Shown: positions 35,685 to 44,107, counted from the first letter of the stretch. The stretch: DNA of 64,000 nucleotides from Gudongella sp046224405 (GCF_046224405.1 NZ_JBJXRK010000007.1:1-64000), one strand, 5' to 3'. Numbers and translations: made by a program. The notes: generated by a model from the letters alone, not told the origin.

Positions 35685-36773
35685 ATGAAGGTAATAATGA
35701 AGAATCTAGGGGAAAAATATGAAGGACGTGAAAACTTCACCTTGAGGAACATAAACTTGGAAATCGACGATCAGGATTTCTGTGTAATTCTCGGTCCATC
35801 AGGATGCGGAAAGACCACGCTTTTAAGGATGATAGCGGGCTTGAACTCCATAACCGAGGGAGACCTTTACTTCGATGAACGAAGGGTCAATACAATCCCC
35901 CCAAAGGACAGGGACATTGCAATGGTTTTTCAGTCATATGCACTTTATCCCCATATGACAGTATACGACAACATGGCATTCTCCCTTGTTATGAGAAAGG
36001 AAAGGAAGAAGCTGATAGATGAAAGGGTCAAGGAGGCGGCTAAGCTGCTGCAGATTGAGGAGTACCTTTATGCAAAGCCTGCGGATATTTCTGGTGGGCA
36101 GAGACAGAGAGTCGCGCTGGGGAGGGCAATTGTAAGGAATCCAAGTGTATTTCTCATGGATGAGCCCCTTTCAAACCTTGATGCAAAGCTGAGGGAGCAC
36201 ATGAGAGTTGAGCTTGTCAGGCTTCACAAGAGCCTGGGAACCACCTCGATTTATGTAACTCACGATCAGACTGAGGCCATGACAATGGCAACAAAAATAA
36301 TCCTGTTGGATGACGGTAAGATTCAGCAGGTTGGAAAGCCTGAAGAGTTCTACAACAAGCCTGAAAATATTTTTGTTGCAAGGTTTATCGGATCTCCAAC
36401 AATAAACATCATTAAGGGGAAATACAAGGGTGGGAAATTTGTTTCTGAAACCGACACTATAGCATTGACTCCGTCAAAGGAGGATGCTGAGTACCTGAAG
36501 GATTTTGAAGGAAAGGAAATATCAATAGGGATAAGACCTGAAAGATTTGAAAGCGGTGGCGAGTTTGGTGACACCTTTGAAGCAACCATAGACGTAATCG
36601 AGATGTTGGGCAAGGAAAAGACCCTGTTTGCAACATTAAAGGATGGTTCTGACCTTGTAATTTCCACTCCGGGACATTATGATTATAAGGAAGGGGAAAC
36701 TCATACCTTCGGATTTGATATTAAGGCCATTCATTATTTTGACAGTGAAACAGGCGAGAGAATAAACCGCTGA
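35685..36773 (+). CDS. malK: Sugar ABC transporter ATP-binding protein (MalK/MsmK type)
   Basis: A 362-residue ATPase. Walker A GPSGCGKTT (37-45), Q-loop VFQSYALYPH, signature SGGQRQRVA (136-144), Walker B VFLMDEP and the switch His in YVTHDQTEAM. The C-terminal about 120 residues form the regulatory OB-like (MOI) domain of the MalK/UgpC group (ISIGIRPERFE). It lies in the malEFG operon, so it is the dedicated motor rather than a shared MsmK. Confidence 0.95.
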   Translation: MKVIMKNLGEKYEGRENFTLRNINLEIDDQDFCVILGPSGCGKTTLLRMIAGLNSITEGDLYFDERRVNTIPPKDRDIAMVFQSYALYPHMTVYDNMAFSLVMRKERKKLIDERVKEAAKLLQIEEYLYAKPADISGGQRQRVALGRAIVRNPSVFLMDEPLSNLDAKLREHMRVELVRLHKSLGTTSIYVTHDQTEAMTMATKIILLDDGKIQQVGKPEEFYNKPENIFVARFIGSPTINIIKGKYKGGKFVSETDTIALTPSKEDAEYLKDFEGKEISIGIRPERFESGGEFGDTFEATIDVIEMLGKEKTLFATLKDGSDLVISTPGHYDYKEGETHTFGFDIKAIHYFDSETGERINR

Positions 36774-36786
36774 TGGGAGTGTAAAT

Positions 36787-37815
36787 ATGGTCAAGAAAAG
36801 ACAAAGGGTAACAATAAAGGATGTGGCCAAGGAAGCAGGAGTTTCCCCATCAACTGTTTCCAGGGTAATATCCAACAATCCCAGAATAAGCAGAAAGACC
36901 ACAGAAAACGTCCTGGCTCACATGAGAAGGCTTGGCTACCATCCAAACGCCATAGCCAGAAATCTGGCAAGGAATTCATCCAGGACAATCGGTCTTATCA
37001 TGCCTAACAGACCAGGGGAAGCGCTCTTGAATCCTTTTTTCCCAGAGGCTCTCCGGGGAATCATAAAGGCTGCAACCAAGTCATCCTACGACATCCTGCT
37101 TTCATCCACACCACCGGGAGCAGATGACTTAATAAACGTAAAAGAGCTGGTATCCACTGCAAAGGTCGATGGAATTCTTCTGATGACCAGTAAGGTTGAA
37201 AACAAGTCTATACAATATCTAAGGGAGATGGAGTTTCCATTTTCGGTTATTGGGTCTCCCTATGAAGATTCTGATGATTCCAATCATGTTGACAATGACA
37301 ATATGGAAGCGTCCTATGAACTGACCACATATCTTGTTAAAAAGGGATGCAGAAGATTCGCCCTCATAACAGGTGGGAGATTTCTGACTGTGACTGAGGA
37401 GAGGATAAGAGGCTTTAAAAATGCTCTTAAGGATAATGGAATAAAGAAAGAAGATGGAGTTATCTTTGTCGGAGAGTTCAACGAGGAGACGGGCAAAAAG
37501 TATGCAAGGAGAATAATGCAGTCAGGCAAGGAGTTCGACGCAGTGGTTGCAACTGACGATGTGGTTGCCTATGGTGTCGTTTCTGCTTTCATGGAGGATG
37601 GATTAAGGGTGCCCCAGGACATAATGGTGGCCGGCTTCAACAACAGTCTCCTGTCCAGACAATGCACTGTTCCAATAACCTCCGTTGAGATCCATGCAGA
37701 CCTTCTTGGTGCCCAGGCGGTGGATGTGATACTTGAGAATATAATCAAAGGAGAACGACAAGAAAAGAGAATAGTTCCCCATACAATCTACAAGAGAAAA
37801 TCAACATTTGAATAG
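36787..37815 (+). CDS. malR: LacI-family maltodextrin regulator
   Basis: A 342-residue regulator with the LacI HTH at residues 7-30 (VTIKDVAKEAGVSPSTVSRV), the hinge helix NAIARNLA and a periplasmic-binding-like effector domain. It is the last gene of the transport operon. LacI-type palindromes in front of malQ and malE are its probable binding sites, and a maltose-type sugar its probable inducer. CcpA would be another reader of CG-centred palindromes, but the operon position favours a local repressor. Confidence 0.9.
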   Translation: MVKKRQRVTIKDVAKEAGVSPSTVSRVISNNPRISRKTTENVLAHMRRLGYHPNAIARNLARNSSRTIGLIMPNRPGEALLNPFFPEALRGIIKAATKSSYDILLSSTPPGADDLINVKELVSTAKVDGILLMTSKVENKSIQYLREMEFPFSVIGSPYEDSDDSNHVDNDNMEASYELTTYLVKKGCRRFALITGGRFLTVTEERIRGFKNALKDNGIKKEDGVIFVGEFNEETGKKYARRIMQSGKEFDAVVATDDVVAYGVVSAFMEDGLRVPQDIMVAGFNNSLLSRQCTVPITSVEIHADLLGAQAVDVILENIIKGERQEKRIVPHTIYKRKSTFE

Positions 37816-37893
37816 AATCTGGCATTAACTTGTCAGATTTTCTCAATTTTTTGAAATTTGACGCTTTATTTTGATGAATCAGCTATTTTTTAA

Positions 37894-37922
37894 TTGAAAG
37901 AGCAGCCAAATAGTGGTAATAT
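37894..37922 (+). promoter_or_regulatory. Sigma-A promoter upstream of the 204-residue gene
   Basis: TTGAAA (37894-37899), 17-base spacer, TAATAT (37917-37922). An imperfect stem TAGTGGA/TCCGCTA follows at 37930-37948, close to the expected start of transcription. Confidence 0.7.
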
Positions 37923-37973
37923 CTTATTATAGTGGATCAGTCCGCTAAATAATTCTGTACTGCGAGGGATATT

Positions 37974-38588
37974 ATGGACCATAAGCTAATGGAGGATAAT
38001 TTACAAAAAATTGAATCCGTAGTTTCAAGTAAAATTGTTTTCGGCGATGGAGGCAACATCGATGAAATACATCTTGTAGCTAACGGTCACAGAGGGCCCA
38101 AGCAAATAGCAAGAGATGTCCAATCTGTTCTTCTAGCTAGCTACGATATTGACGTAGATCACAAGAAGATCAGCATAGCGCAGATACCCGATGATACCCT
38201 GAAGAGAAGGTCCAGCAGGGTAAGACTTGAGGGAGTACTTAGGGAGTCACGTGATTCAAGAGCTACAATAAAGGTTTCGGTATCCCTTGATGGGGAGGAG
38301 TATACCAGTTCCAGGACAGGTGTAAATTCCTCAAGAAATACAGATAGGATGCTTGTAGAGACCACCCTGGATGTTGTTCAGGAAGCAAGCGGCTTTGAAG
38401 ACATATTCCTCTTTGACGATATAAGACAGGTTCCAGTTGCAGGTACAAATATAATTGTAATTTGCGTGACTGGAGTGATTTCCGGAACGGAACATAGACT
38501 TTGTGGAGCAAGCGTAGTAAGGAATGATTATGATAAGGCGGTTGTCAAGGCGACACTTGACGCCGTAAACAGATTTATCACAAAATAG
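37974..38588 (+). CDS. Conserved hypothetical protein, two alpha/beta domains
   Basis: A 204-residue soluble protein. The first domain contains EIHLVANGHRGPKQIARDVQ and ASYDIDVDHKKISIAQI, a pattern I recall from uncharacterised proteins of Firmicutes and Actinobacteria. The second half (about 80-204) repeats strand-helix units (RVRLEGVL, DRMLVETTLDVVQEA, IIVICVTGVISGTEHRLCGA). No catalytic motif is obvious. It opens a cluster with the RNA-like element, the HD-GYP protein and the DUF5317 protein. The stop codon is inside a 9-bp hairpin (ATTTATCAC/GTGATAAAT, 38573-38596). The start has GCGAGGG upstream, a moderate site. Confidence 0.75.
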   Translation: MDHKLMEDNLQKIESVVSSKIVFGDGGNIDEIHLVANGHRGPKQIARDVQSVLLASYDIDVDHKKISIAQIPDDTLKRRSSRVRLEGVLRESRDSRATIKVSVSLDGEEYTSSRTGVNSSRNTDRMLVETTLDVVQEASGFEDIFLFDDIRQVPVAGTNIIVICVTGVISGTEHRLCGASVVRNDYDKAVVKATLDAVNRFITK

Positions 38589-38591
38589 TGA

Positions 38592-38793
38592 TAAATGCCG
38601 GCTGAACCACAATTTTTTACTTAGCGAAGCGAATATAGCATGCCAAACTAGCGAACGGCATAGTACTCTAAAAGGAGGCTATATTCGATGAAAAAAATCG
38701 CAAGCGTTCTACTAAGCGTAATGGCACTAGCTCTAGCAGCAGGCGCTAACATGTCACTAATCTAGTTCAATTAAGAACAAAAGCCGGCATTTA
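38592..38793 (+). ncRNA. Candidate structured RNA element enclosing a small peptide gene
   Basis: TAAATGCCGGCT (38592-38603) and AGCCGGCATTTA (38782-38793) are a perfect 12-bp inverted repeat enclosing 178 bases. Inside, CGAATATAGC (38630-38639) pairs perfectly with GCTATATTCG (38678-38687), and within that ATGCC (38640-38644) pairs with GGCAT (38657-38661). The inner 10-bp arm takes in the last base of the AGGAGG site and fills the space up to the ATG at 38688, so it would hide the ribosome site. ATGCC and GGCAT each occur twice, allowing alternative folds. The motif TAGCGAA appears twice. I match it to no known riboswitch. It may be a regulatory leader or a miniature mobile element. Confidence 0.5.
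38688..38765 (+). CDS. 25-residue hydrophobic peptide
   Basis: A short frame with an excellent AAAGGAGG site nine bases upstream. The product starts MKKIASVLLSVMALALAAGA and ends NMSLI: a charged start, a hydrophobic core and an Ala/Gly end, which is exactly a signal peptide with almost no cargo. It may be an exported signal peptide, a leader whose translation controls the surrounding RNA structure, or a small membrane peptide. It lies wholly inside the inverted repeat at 38592-38793 and just before the HD-GYP gene. Confidence 0.5.
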   Translation: MKKIASVLLSVMALALAAGANMSLI

Positions 38794-38817
38794 CAATATA
38801 AGTAGAAAGGGGGCATA

Positions 38818-40062
38818 ATGATGGGAGTAAAGGATAAGACTAATTTGTTCTTAGGGTTTTTGGTTATTCTGGCATCTTCACTATATATTTTAATAATATC
38901 AAAATTCTCAATAGAAAATATTGGTATGTTCTTGTTCTGGGCTGTGCTTGCAATAGTAGTTGAATCTTTATTAATCCCTATGCCCAACAATACAGTTGGA
39001 GTTTCAGTTGGTTACGCAATCAATATCGCAACTATAATTATTGGTGGACCATTGTTGGCAACTACAACTGCAGGACTAGGATTCCTGCTAAGAGCCCCTA
39101 AAATTGAAGGTAGGGGGTATGTCCACATATTTAATTTACCTCCTCATAAATCAGTATTTAATGTATCTCAGAGTATTATTGTTACAGCAATTATGAGTTT
39201 AATATACTTGTCCTTAGGGGGAAGAATTGGTGAATTTACTCTATTTACAACTATTTTAGTTATACTAGTTGGAGTAATTATTAACACTTCAATAATTTCC
39301 GGTTTTATCTCAATATCAAATGACCTTGATTTTGTTGATACTTGGACATCAAACATAAAAGGTTTTTCACCTAGTGCATTGGCAGTGGGAACTATCGGTA
39401 TAATAATCGCCCTGGCATATATTGGCTATGGTTATGGAGCGGTTATCCTGTTCTTTGGACCATTGCTTCTGGCAAGATATTCATTCAAGCTCTATATAGA
39501 GATGAGAAATCTTTACCTTTCAACTATACAAGCCCTTAACAAGACTGTAGAGGCAAAGGATCCCTATACAAGCGGTCACGCCAACAGGGTGGAAAAATTT
39601 GCAGTGGATCTGGCCAAGGCCTATCACCTGCCCTTTGAAAGCATCCAGAACCTTAAGACCGCATCAATACTCCACGATATTGGAAAGATTGGCATACATG
39701 ATGAAATTTTAAACAAGGCATCAAGGCTTACCCAGGAGGAGTACCAGGAAATCATGAGACACCCGGCAATTGGGGCGGAGATAATCAGCAAGGTGAATTT
39801 CCTTAGTGATATAACCACAATAGTTAGACACCATCACGAAAGATATGATGGCAAAGGCTACCCAGACGGACTTTCTGGGGAGGATATCCCAATAGAGGCT
39901 GCCATACTTATGATAGCTGATTCCTACGATGCCATGACCTCTGACAGGCCCTACAGAAAGGCCATGACCCCTGAGGAGGCACTGAGTGAGCTAGAAAATA
40001 ATGCCGGAACACAGTTTCATCCCGAGCTTGTGAAAGTATTTGTCTCCATTATGGATCATTAG
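38818..40062 (+). CDS. Membrane-bound HD-GYP phosphodiesterase
   Basis: A 414-residue protein. Residues 1-225 contain seven to eight membrane helices forming a sensor of unknown type. Residues about 238-414 are an HD-GYP domain with H286-D287 (SILHDIGKIG), HHHERYDGKGYP (G347-Y348-P349) and ADSYDAMTSDRPYR. Such domains hydrolyse cyclic di-GMP or related dinucleotides. It likely senses a membrane or external signal and lowers cyclic dinucleotide. It starts after AAAGGGGG, 25 bases beyond the inverted-repeat element, and ends nine bases before the DUF5317 gene. Confidence 0.92.
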   Translation: MMGVKDKTNLFLGFLVILASSLYILIISKFSIENIGMFLFWAVLAIVVESLLIPMPNNTVGVSVGYAINIATIIIGGPLLATTTAGLGFLLRAPKIEGRGYVHIFNLPPHKSVFNVSQSIIVTAIMSLIYLSLGGRIGEFTLFTTILVILVGVIINTSIISGFISISNDLDFVDTWTSNIKGFSPSALAVGTIGIIIALAYIGYGYGAVILFFGPLLLARYSFKLYIEMRNLYLSTIQALNKTVEAKDPYTSGHANRVEKFAVDLAKAYHLPFESIQNLKTASILHDIGKIGIHDEILNKASRLTQEEYQEIMRHPAIGAEIISKVNFLSDITTIVRHHHERYDGKGYPDGLSGEDIPIEAAILMIADSYDAMTSDRPYRKAMTPEEALSELENNAGTQFHPELVKVFVSIMDH

Positions 40063-40070
40063 GTGATGCC

Positions 40071-40622
40071 ATGTTCCTTGAACCGGCAACACTGTCAATC
40101 ATAATTGCAAAGCTTAGGGGTGGCAAGCTAAGAAACCTGGAGAACGTACATATTGAAGGCGTTGTGCTGTTGTTTTTATCAGCATTGACCCAGGCGAGCC
40201 TTTCTTTGGCCAAGAGATTTGAGATAGAAGGATTGTACATATTCCTTGAGGACTATTTTATTTATGTAATGGTCCTATCCTACACACTTTTACTTATTGC
40301 AATCATACTTAACATTGAGAAGAACTATATGAAGGTCCTGTTTATAGGAGTAATGCTCAACGCAGCTGTAATAGCTGCAAATGAGGGGAAGATGCCCGTA
40401 TCCATGACAGGAATCTCCGGAATGCATCAGGAGTCAGTAATTCCTGAAAGAGAAAGTGACATTAAGCATATTGGAGTAAATCAAAATACAAAACTAGTTT
40501 ATCTTGCGGATATCATATTAATACCACGGCCTTATCCACTTCCGAAAATACTCAGTATAGGAGATGTTTTCATAATGGTGGGAGTCTTCCTGTTTTTTCA
40601 GAAGGAAATGAAGCCCAGGTAG
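40071..40622 (+). CDS. DUF5317 family membrane protein
   Basis: A 183-residue membrane protein. The hydrophilic start contains LEPATLSIIIAKLRGGKLRNLENV. It then has four hydrophobic segments, with the short motif NEGKMPVSM between helices 3 and 4 and the ending PLPKILSIGDVFIMVGVFLF. This pattern matches DUF5317, a family I recall beside HD-GYP genes in clostridia. The role is unknown. It starts after AGGTGATGCC, directly behind the phosphodiesterase, so the two are a transcription unit closed by the terminator at 40629. Confidence 0.78.
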   Translation: MFLEPATLSIIIAKLRGGKLRNLENVHIEGVVLLFLSALTQASLSLAKRFEIEGLYIFLEDYFIYVMVLSYTLLLIAIILNIEKNYMKVLFIGVMLNAAVIAANEGKMPVSMTGISGMHQESVIPERESDIKHIGVNQNTKLVYLADIILIPRPYPLPKILSIGDVFIMVGVFLFFQKEMKPR

Positions 40623-40628
40623 CGGACC

Positions 40629-40673
40629 AAATCCCATCACTATGTCATCAGTACTGGTAAATGGGATTTTTTT
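40629..40673 (+). terminator. Terminator of the HD-GYP/DUF5317 unit
   Basis: AAATCCCAT/ATGGGATTT stem around a 23-base loop, followed by TTTT. Confidence 0.75.
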
Positions 40674-40711
40674 AATGAAAAAGATCAAATGCTCTCAAGG
40701 AGGAAAGTCAA

Positions 40712-41893
40712 ATGGCAAATAAAGCGGTTGTACTGGGAACAAATTATTACATAGGATTGAGTATAATCAGGACCCTGGGTTATGAAGGAGTAGAAACCAT
40801 AGCGGTTGACTATACCGACAAAGACCTGTACGGGTCAAAGTCAAAATATCTTGGAAGTCATATAATGGCGCCCGATTTCAAGAAGCATAGGAAAGAATAC
40901 CTGGAAAAACTCATTGAGATAGGAATGTCGGAAAAGGAAAAGCCAGTGCTTTTTCCTAGTGCGGATCCCTATGCTGAATTTGTCGATGAAAATCTTGAGG
41001 TCCTAAAGAAATACTATTTGATACCAATGGAGGACCAGGGACTTTGGACAAAGGTCATGAAAAAGGAAACACTGAACCAGATGGCTCGTGAAAATGGTGT
41101 GCTGGTCCCAGAGACAATTATGCCTGATGAAGAGAACCTCTATGAGAGAGTAAATGCGGAACTGGGTTATCCCTGCATTGTTAAGCCTACGGATTCACCT
41201 GCCTTTGTATCAGTTTTCAGAAGAAAGATATTCTACTGCCAGAATGAGGAAGAGCTGAAAACAGCTCTCCAAAAGGCAAATGAGGAAGGCCTTGAGGTGT
41301 TTGTGCAGAGGATAATTCCAGGCTTTGACGATCATATGTACACCTTTGACTATTATGTGGACAGATCTGGAAAGGTCACCCACTGGATGACCTGCAGAAA
41401 GCTAAGACAGTTTCCAATAAACTTTGGAGCTTCAGTATATACAGAGCAGGTTCACGTACCTGAGCTTGCGGAGATTGGCATTCCGTTTGTTGAAAAAATT
41501 GGCTACAGAGGCTTTGGTGAAATTGAGTTCAAGAAGGATTCGGAGACCGGAAAATTCTATCTTATAGAAATTAATACAAGGACCACATCATTAAATGAAC
41601 TACTGTATAGGGCGGGTATAAACTTCACCTATGTAGCCTACAGGGATATGATAGGCAAACCTTTGGAGCCAAAGGCAGTGGAGTGGAGCACCGGACTTGT
41701 CTTTCAATATCTCTTTGAAGATGTCCTGGCAATCAGGGATTATATAAGGGAGGGTCAGCTTACCCTAGGTGGTGTGATAAAATCGCTGTTCAGGAAAAAG
41801 GTCCCCGCAGTTTGGAGCATCAATGATCCCGGTCCAGGCTTTAATTATGTTTCAACTGTTATGGGAAAGATAATGAAGAAGGTTTTTAGGTAG
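40712..41893 (+). CDS. ATP-grasp carboxylate-amine ligase
   Basis: A 393-residue ATP-grasp enzyme, which joins a carboxylate to an amine through an acyl phosphate. The N-terminal Rossmann-like part begins AVVLGTNYYIGLSIIRTLGY. Next come YPCIVKPTDSPAF (ATP-binding lysine), EVFVQRIIPG and GEIEFKKDSETGKFYLIEIN, whose E and N residues bind Mg. The neighbours suggest it works with the Mur-ligase-like enzyme that begins nine bases after its stop. D-aspartate ligase-type enzymes and cyanophycin-type systems are candidate analogues. The product is unknown. Confidence 0.85.
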   Translation: MANKAVVLGTNYYIGLSIIRTLGYEGVETIAVDYTDKDLYGSKSKYLGSHIMAPDFKKHRKEYLEKLIEIGMSEKEKPVLFPSADPYAEFVDENLEVLKKYYLIPMEDQGLWTKVMKKETLNQMARENGVLVPETIMPDEENLYERVNAELGYPCIVKPTDSPAFVSVFRRKIFYCQNEEELKTALQKANEEGLEVFVQRIIPGFDDHMYTFDYYVDRSGKVTHWMTCRKLRQFPINFGASVYTEQVHVPELAEIGIPFVEKIGYRGFGEIEFKKDSETGKFYLIEINTRTTSLNELLYRAGINFTYVAYRDMIGKPLEPKAVEWSTGLVFQYLFEDVLAIRDYIREGQLTLGGVIKSLFRKKVPAVWSINDPGPGFNYVSTVMGKIMKKVFR

Positions 41894-41902
41894 GAGGATA
41901 CT

Positions 41903-43459
41903 ATGAAGCTTAAAGAATTATTGAAATCACTTGATTTCATTGAAGCCAGAAATCTCGATAAAGAGCTGGAGATCCAAGGGATAGCCTATCATTCGGCAAG
42001 GGTTAAGTCTGGATTTGTATACGTTGCAATAAAGGGCTATGTAACAGATGGTCATAAGTACATTGGACAGGCCCTGGAGGAGGGTGCCGTGGCAGTTGTT
42101 GTTGAAGAATTCAATGAAGCCTTTGAGAAGGGGTGCCAAATCAGGGTGGATAACAGCCGAAGGGCTTTATCAAGACTTGGGTGCCTCTACTATGGGAATC
42201 CTTCAAGGAAGATGAAGGTTATAGGTGTTACAGCAACCAATGGCAAAACAACAACCACCTTTATTCTGGACCATATATTTGAAATGGCAGGTCTCAGGAC
42301 CGGTCTTATTGGAAGTGTTATTGCAAAGACTGGAAGGCGGACAGAACTTGCAAGTCTTACCACCCCGGAGAGTCTTGACCTACAGAGGATATTCTCTGAG
42401 ATGGCGGAAGAAAAGGTGGACAGGGCAGTTATGGAGGTATCCTCGTCCGCACTTGAGTTGTACAGGGTAAATGATATTGATTATGACATTGTATCCTTCA
42501 ATAATTTCAGCAGAGAGCACATTGACCAGCACGGAAGCTATGAAAGGTACTGGGAGGTGAAGTCATCACTCATAAGAGATGCAAAACCTGAGGCTGTTGC
42601 TGTCCTTAATCTTGATAACGAAAGGATTGGCAGCCTAATTGATAGGACAAATGCTGAGGTGGTTACAATATCCGTATATGGAGAGGGCGGAATGATATCA
42701 TGCTCAAATCTTGAGCTTGTAAAGGGTAGAGGAGTCTTTGACGTTGTTATACCTGATGACATAGTCCTTTCCAAAAGGACCATAAAGAAGGGAAGCTTCC
42801 GTGTGGAGCTTAAAATACCTGGATATCATTCAGTTGAAAATGCCATGATGGCATTTGCCATTGCTATGGTTGATGGAGTGGAGACAACCACGGTAATTAA
42901 TGCTTTGAAGGACTTTGGTGGTGTTGAAAGAAGGTTTGAATTCATCTATGAAAACCAGTTCACTATAATCGATGACCATTTCGCAAATATTAAGAACATA
43001 AACAGTACCCTTGGTACAATTGCGGATATGCACAGGAACGAGGTGCATATAGCCTATGCAATAAGAGGAAACAGAGGGGTGACGGTTAACAGGGAAAATG
43101 CTCAGGCCTTGGTTAATTGGAAGGATAAGCTGGGTATAGACCATATAGTTGCCACAAGAAGCATTGGAAGTGTCACCTGGAAGGATCAGGTAACGGAGGA
43201 AGAAGAGAAGGTTTTTAGAGAGGTTCTGGATGAAGCAGGCCTGGAGTATACAATCTATGATACCTTGGAGGAGGCAATAAGGCTCGTTCTTGAAAAATCA
43301 GGGAAAGATGATATAGTATTACTTGCAGGCTGCCAGGGAATGGATAGGGGCGCTGGAGTTGCGCTTGGATATATCCATGAAGTCAATCCACAAATAGATG
43401 AGGAGGAGCTTTTCAAACCCTTGAAAAGGAGAGTGTCCGAGGGAGGCTTTCTGCTGTAA
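41903..43459 (+). CDS. MurE-like Mur ligase family protein
   Basis: A 518-residue ATP-dependent amide ligase with the three Mur domains. The N-terminal substrate part has IAYHSARVKSGFVYVAIKGY. The central P-loop is GVTATNGKTTTT (109-120), followed by TTPESLDLQ and VMEVSSSALEL. The C-terminal domain has VERRFE and ends GAGVALGYIHEVNPQ. The DNPR motif that selects meso-diaminopimelate in true MurE is absent, and the sequence around that site (IRGNRGVTVNREN) is different. It is probably not the housekeeping MurE. It is paired with an ATP-grasp ligase. Confidence 0.85.
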   Translation: MKLKELLKSLDFIEARNLDKELEIQGIAYHSARVKSGFVYVAIKGYVTDGHKYIGQALEEGAVAVVVEEFNEAFEKGCQIRVDNSRRALSRLGCLYYGNPSRKMKVIGVTATNGKTTTTFILDHIFEMAGLRTGLIGSVIAKTGRRTELASLTTPESLDLQRIFSEMAEEKVDRAVMEVSSSALELYRVNDIDYDIVSFNNFSREHIDQHGSYERYWEVKSSLIRDAKPEAVAVLNLDNERIGSLIDRTNAEVVTISVYGEGGMISCSNLELVKGRGVFDVVIPDDIVLSKRTIKKGSFRVELKIPGYHSVENAMMAFAIAMVDGVETTTVINALKDFGGVERRFEFIYENQFTIIDDHFANIKNINSTLGTIADMHRNEVHIAYAIRGNRGVTVNRENAQALVNWKDKLGIDHIVATRSIGSVTWKDQVTEEEEKVFREVLDEAGLEYTIYDTLEEAIRLVLEKSGKDDIVLLAGCQGMDRGAGVALGYIHEVNPQIDEEELFKPLKRRVSEGGFLL

Positions 43460-43539
43460 AAAAATGTTTTTTAATGGCAGCATATATGGTAAACTAAGTA
43501 TGTGAGTTGAAAAATCTGTATTGCAGAGGAGGAAAAATT

Positions 43540-44052
43540 TTGGATCTTAAGTCTAAAATTAGAGAAATTGAAGATTTTCCAATTGAAGGTGTGAGCTTTA
43601 AGGATATTACAACCTTGACAAGAGATGCTGAGGCATTCACTTCAGCTGTTTCACTTATGGTGGAGGACCTTAAGGACAAGAATGTTGACTATATAGTTGG
43701 ACCGGAGGCTAGAGGATTTCTATTTGGCGCTGCGGTGGCCTACGGACTTGGAGTTGGCTTTGTGCCAATAAGAAAGCCAGGAAAGCTTCCAGGAGAAACA
43801 ACAAGCTATGAATACGAACTGGAGTATGGTACAAATACATTGGAGATGCACACTGAGTCAATTGAAGAGGGAGACAGGGTTGCGATAGTTGACGACCTGC
43901 TGGCAACTGCGGGAACTGTATCAGCTGCCACAGCTCTTATAGAGTCTTTGGGTGGTAAGGTGGTTGCACTGGAATTTGTAATAGAACTTACATTCTTGAA
44001 TGGAAGAGACAAGCTGAAGGACCACTATATAAATTCACTGGTGAAGTACTAG
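43540..44052 (+). CDS. apt: Adenine phosphoribosyltransferase
   Basis: Converts adenine and PRPP to AMP in purine salvage. 170 residues, the usual size. The PRPP loop VAIVDDLLATAGT and the substrate segments FKDITTL and GPEARGFLFG are all present. The TTG at 43540 is the likely start, since AGAGGAGG sits just upstream; the frame read from 43507 would add 11 residues and include the ribosome site. A terminator follows. Confidence 0.95.
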   Translation: MDLKSKIREIEDFPIEGVSFKDITTLTRDAEAFTSAVSLMVEDLKDKNVDYIVGPEARGFLFGAAVAYGLGVGFVPIRKPGKLPGETTSYEYELEYGTNTLEMHTESIEEGDRVAIVDDLLATAGTVSAATALIESLGGKVVALEFVIELTFLNGRDKLKDHYINSLVKY

Positions 44053-44078
44053 ACGTCGGCTTGCTGGCGTCTTTTTTT
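44050..44078 (+). terminator. Terminator between apt and glmS
   Basis: AGACGTC/GGCGTCT stem (one mismatch) with an 8-base loop and a run of seven T. It leaves only about 30 bases for any glmS leader. Confidence 0.8.
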
Positions 44079-44107
44079 AGGTGTGAATAAACATAAGGAG
44101 GAATAAT

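Noticed and set aside
38600..38820. A cyclic di-GMP riboswitch in front of the HD-GYP gene.
   Set aside because: The conserved GEMM core and tetraloop-receptor features are not present; the structure is a different nested inverted repeat.
44053..44107. A glmS ribozyme.
   Set aside because: The space is too short and partly taken by the apt terminator.
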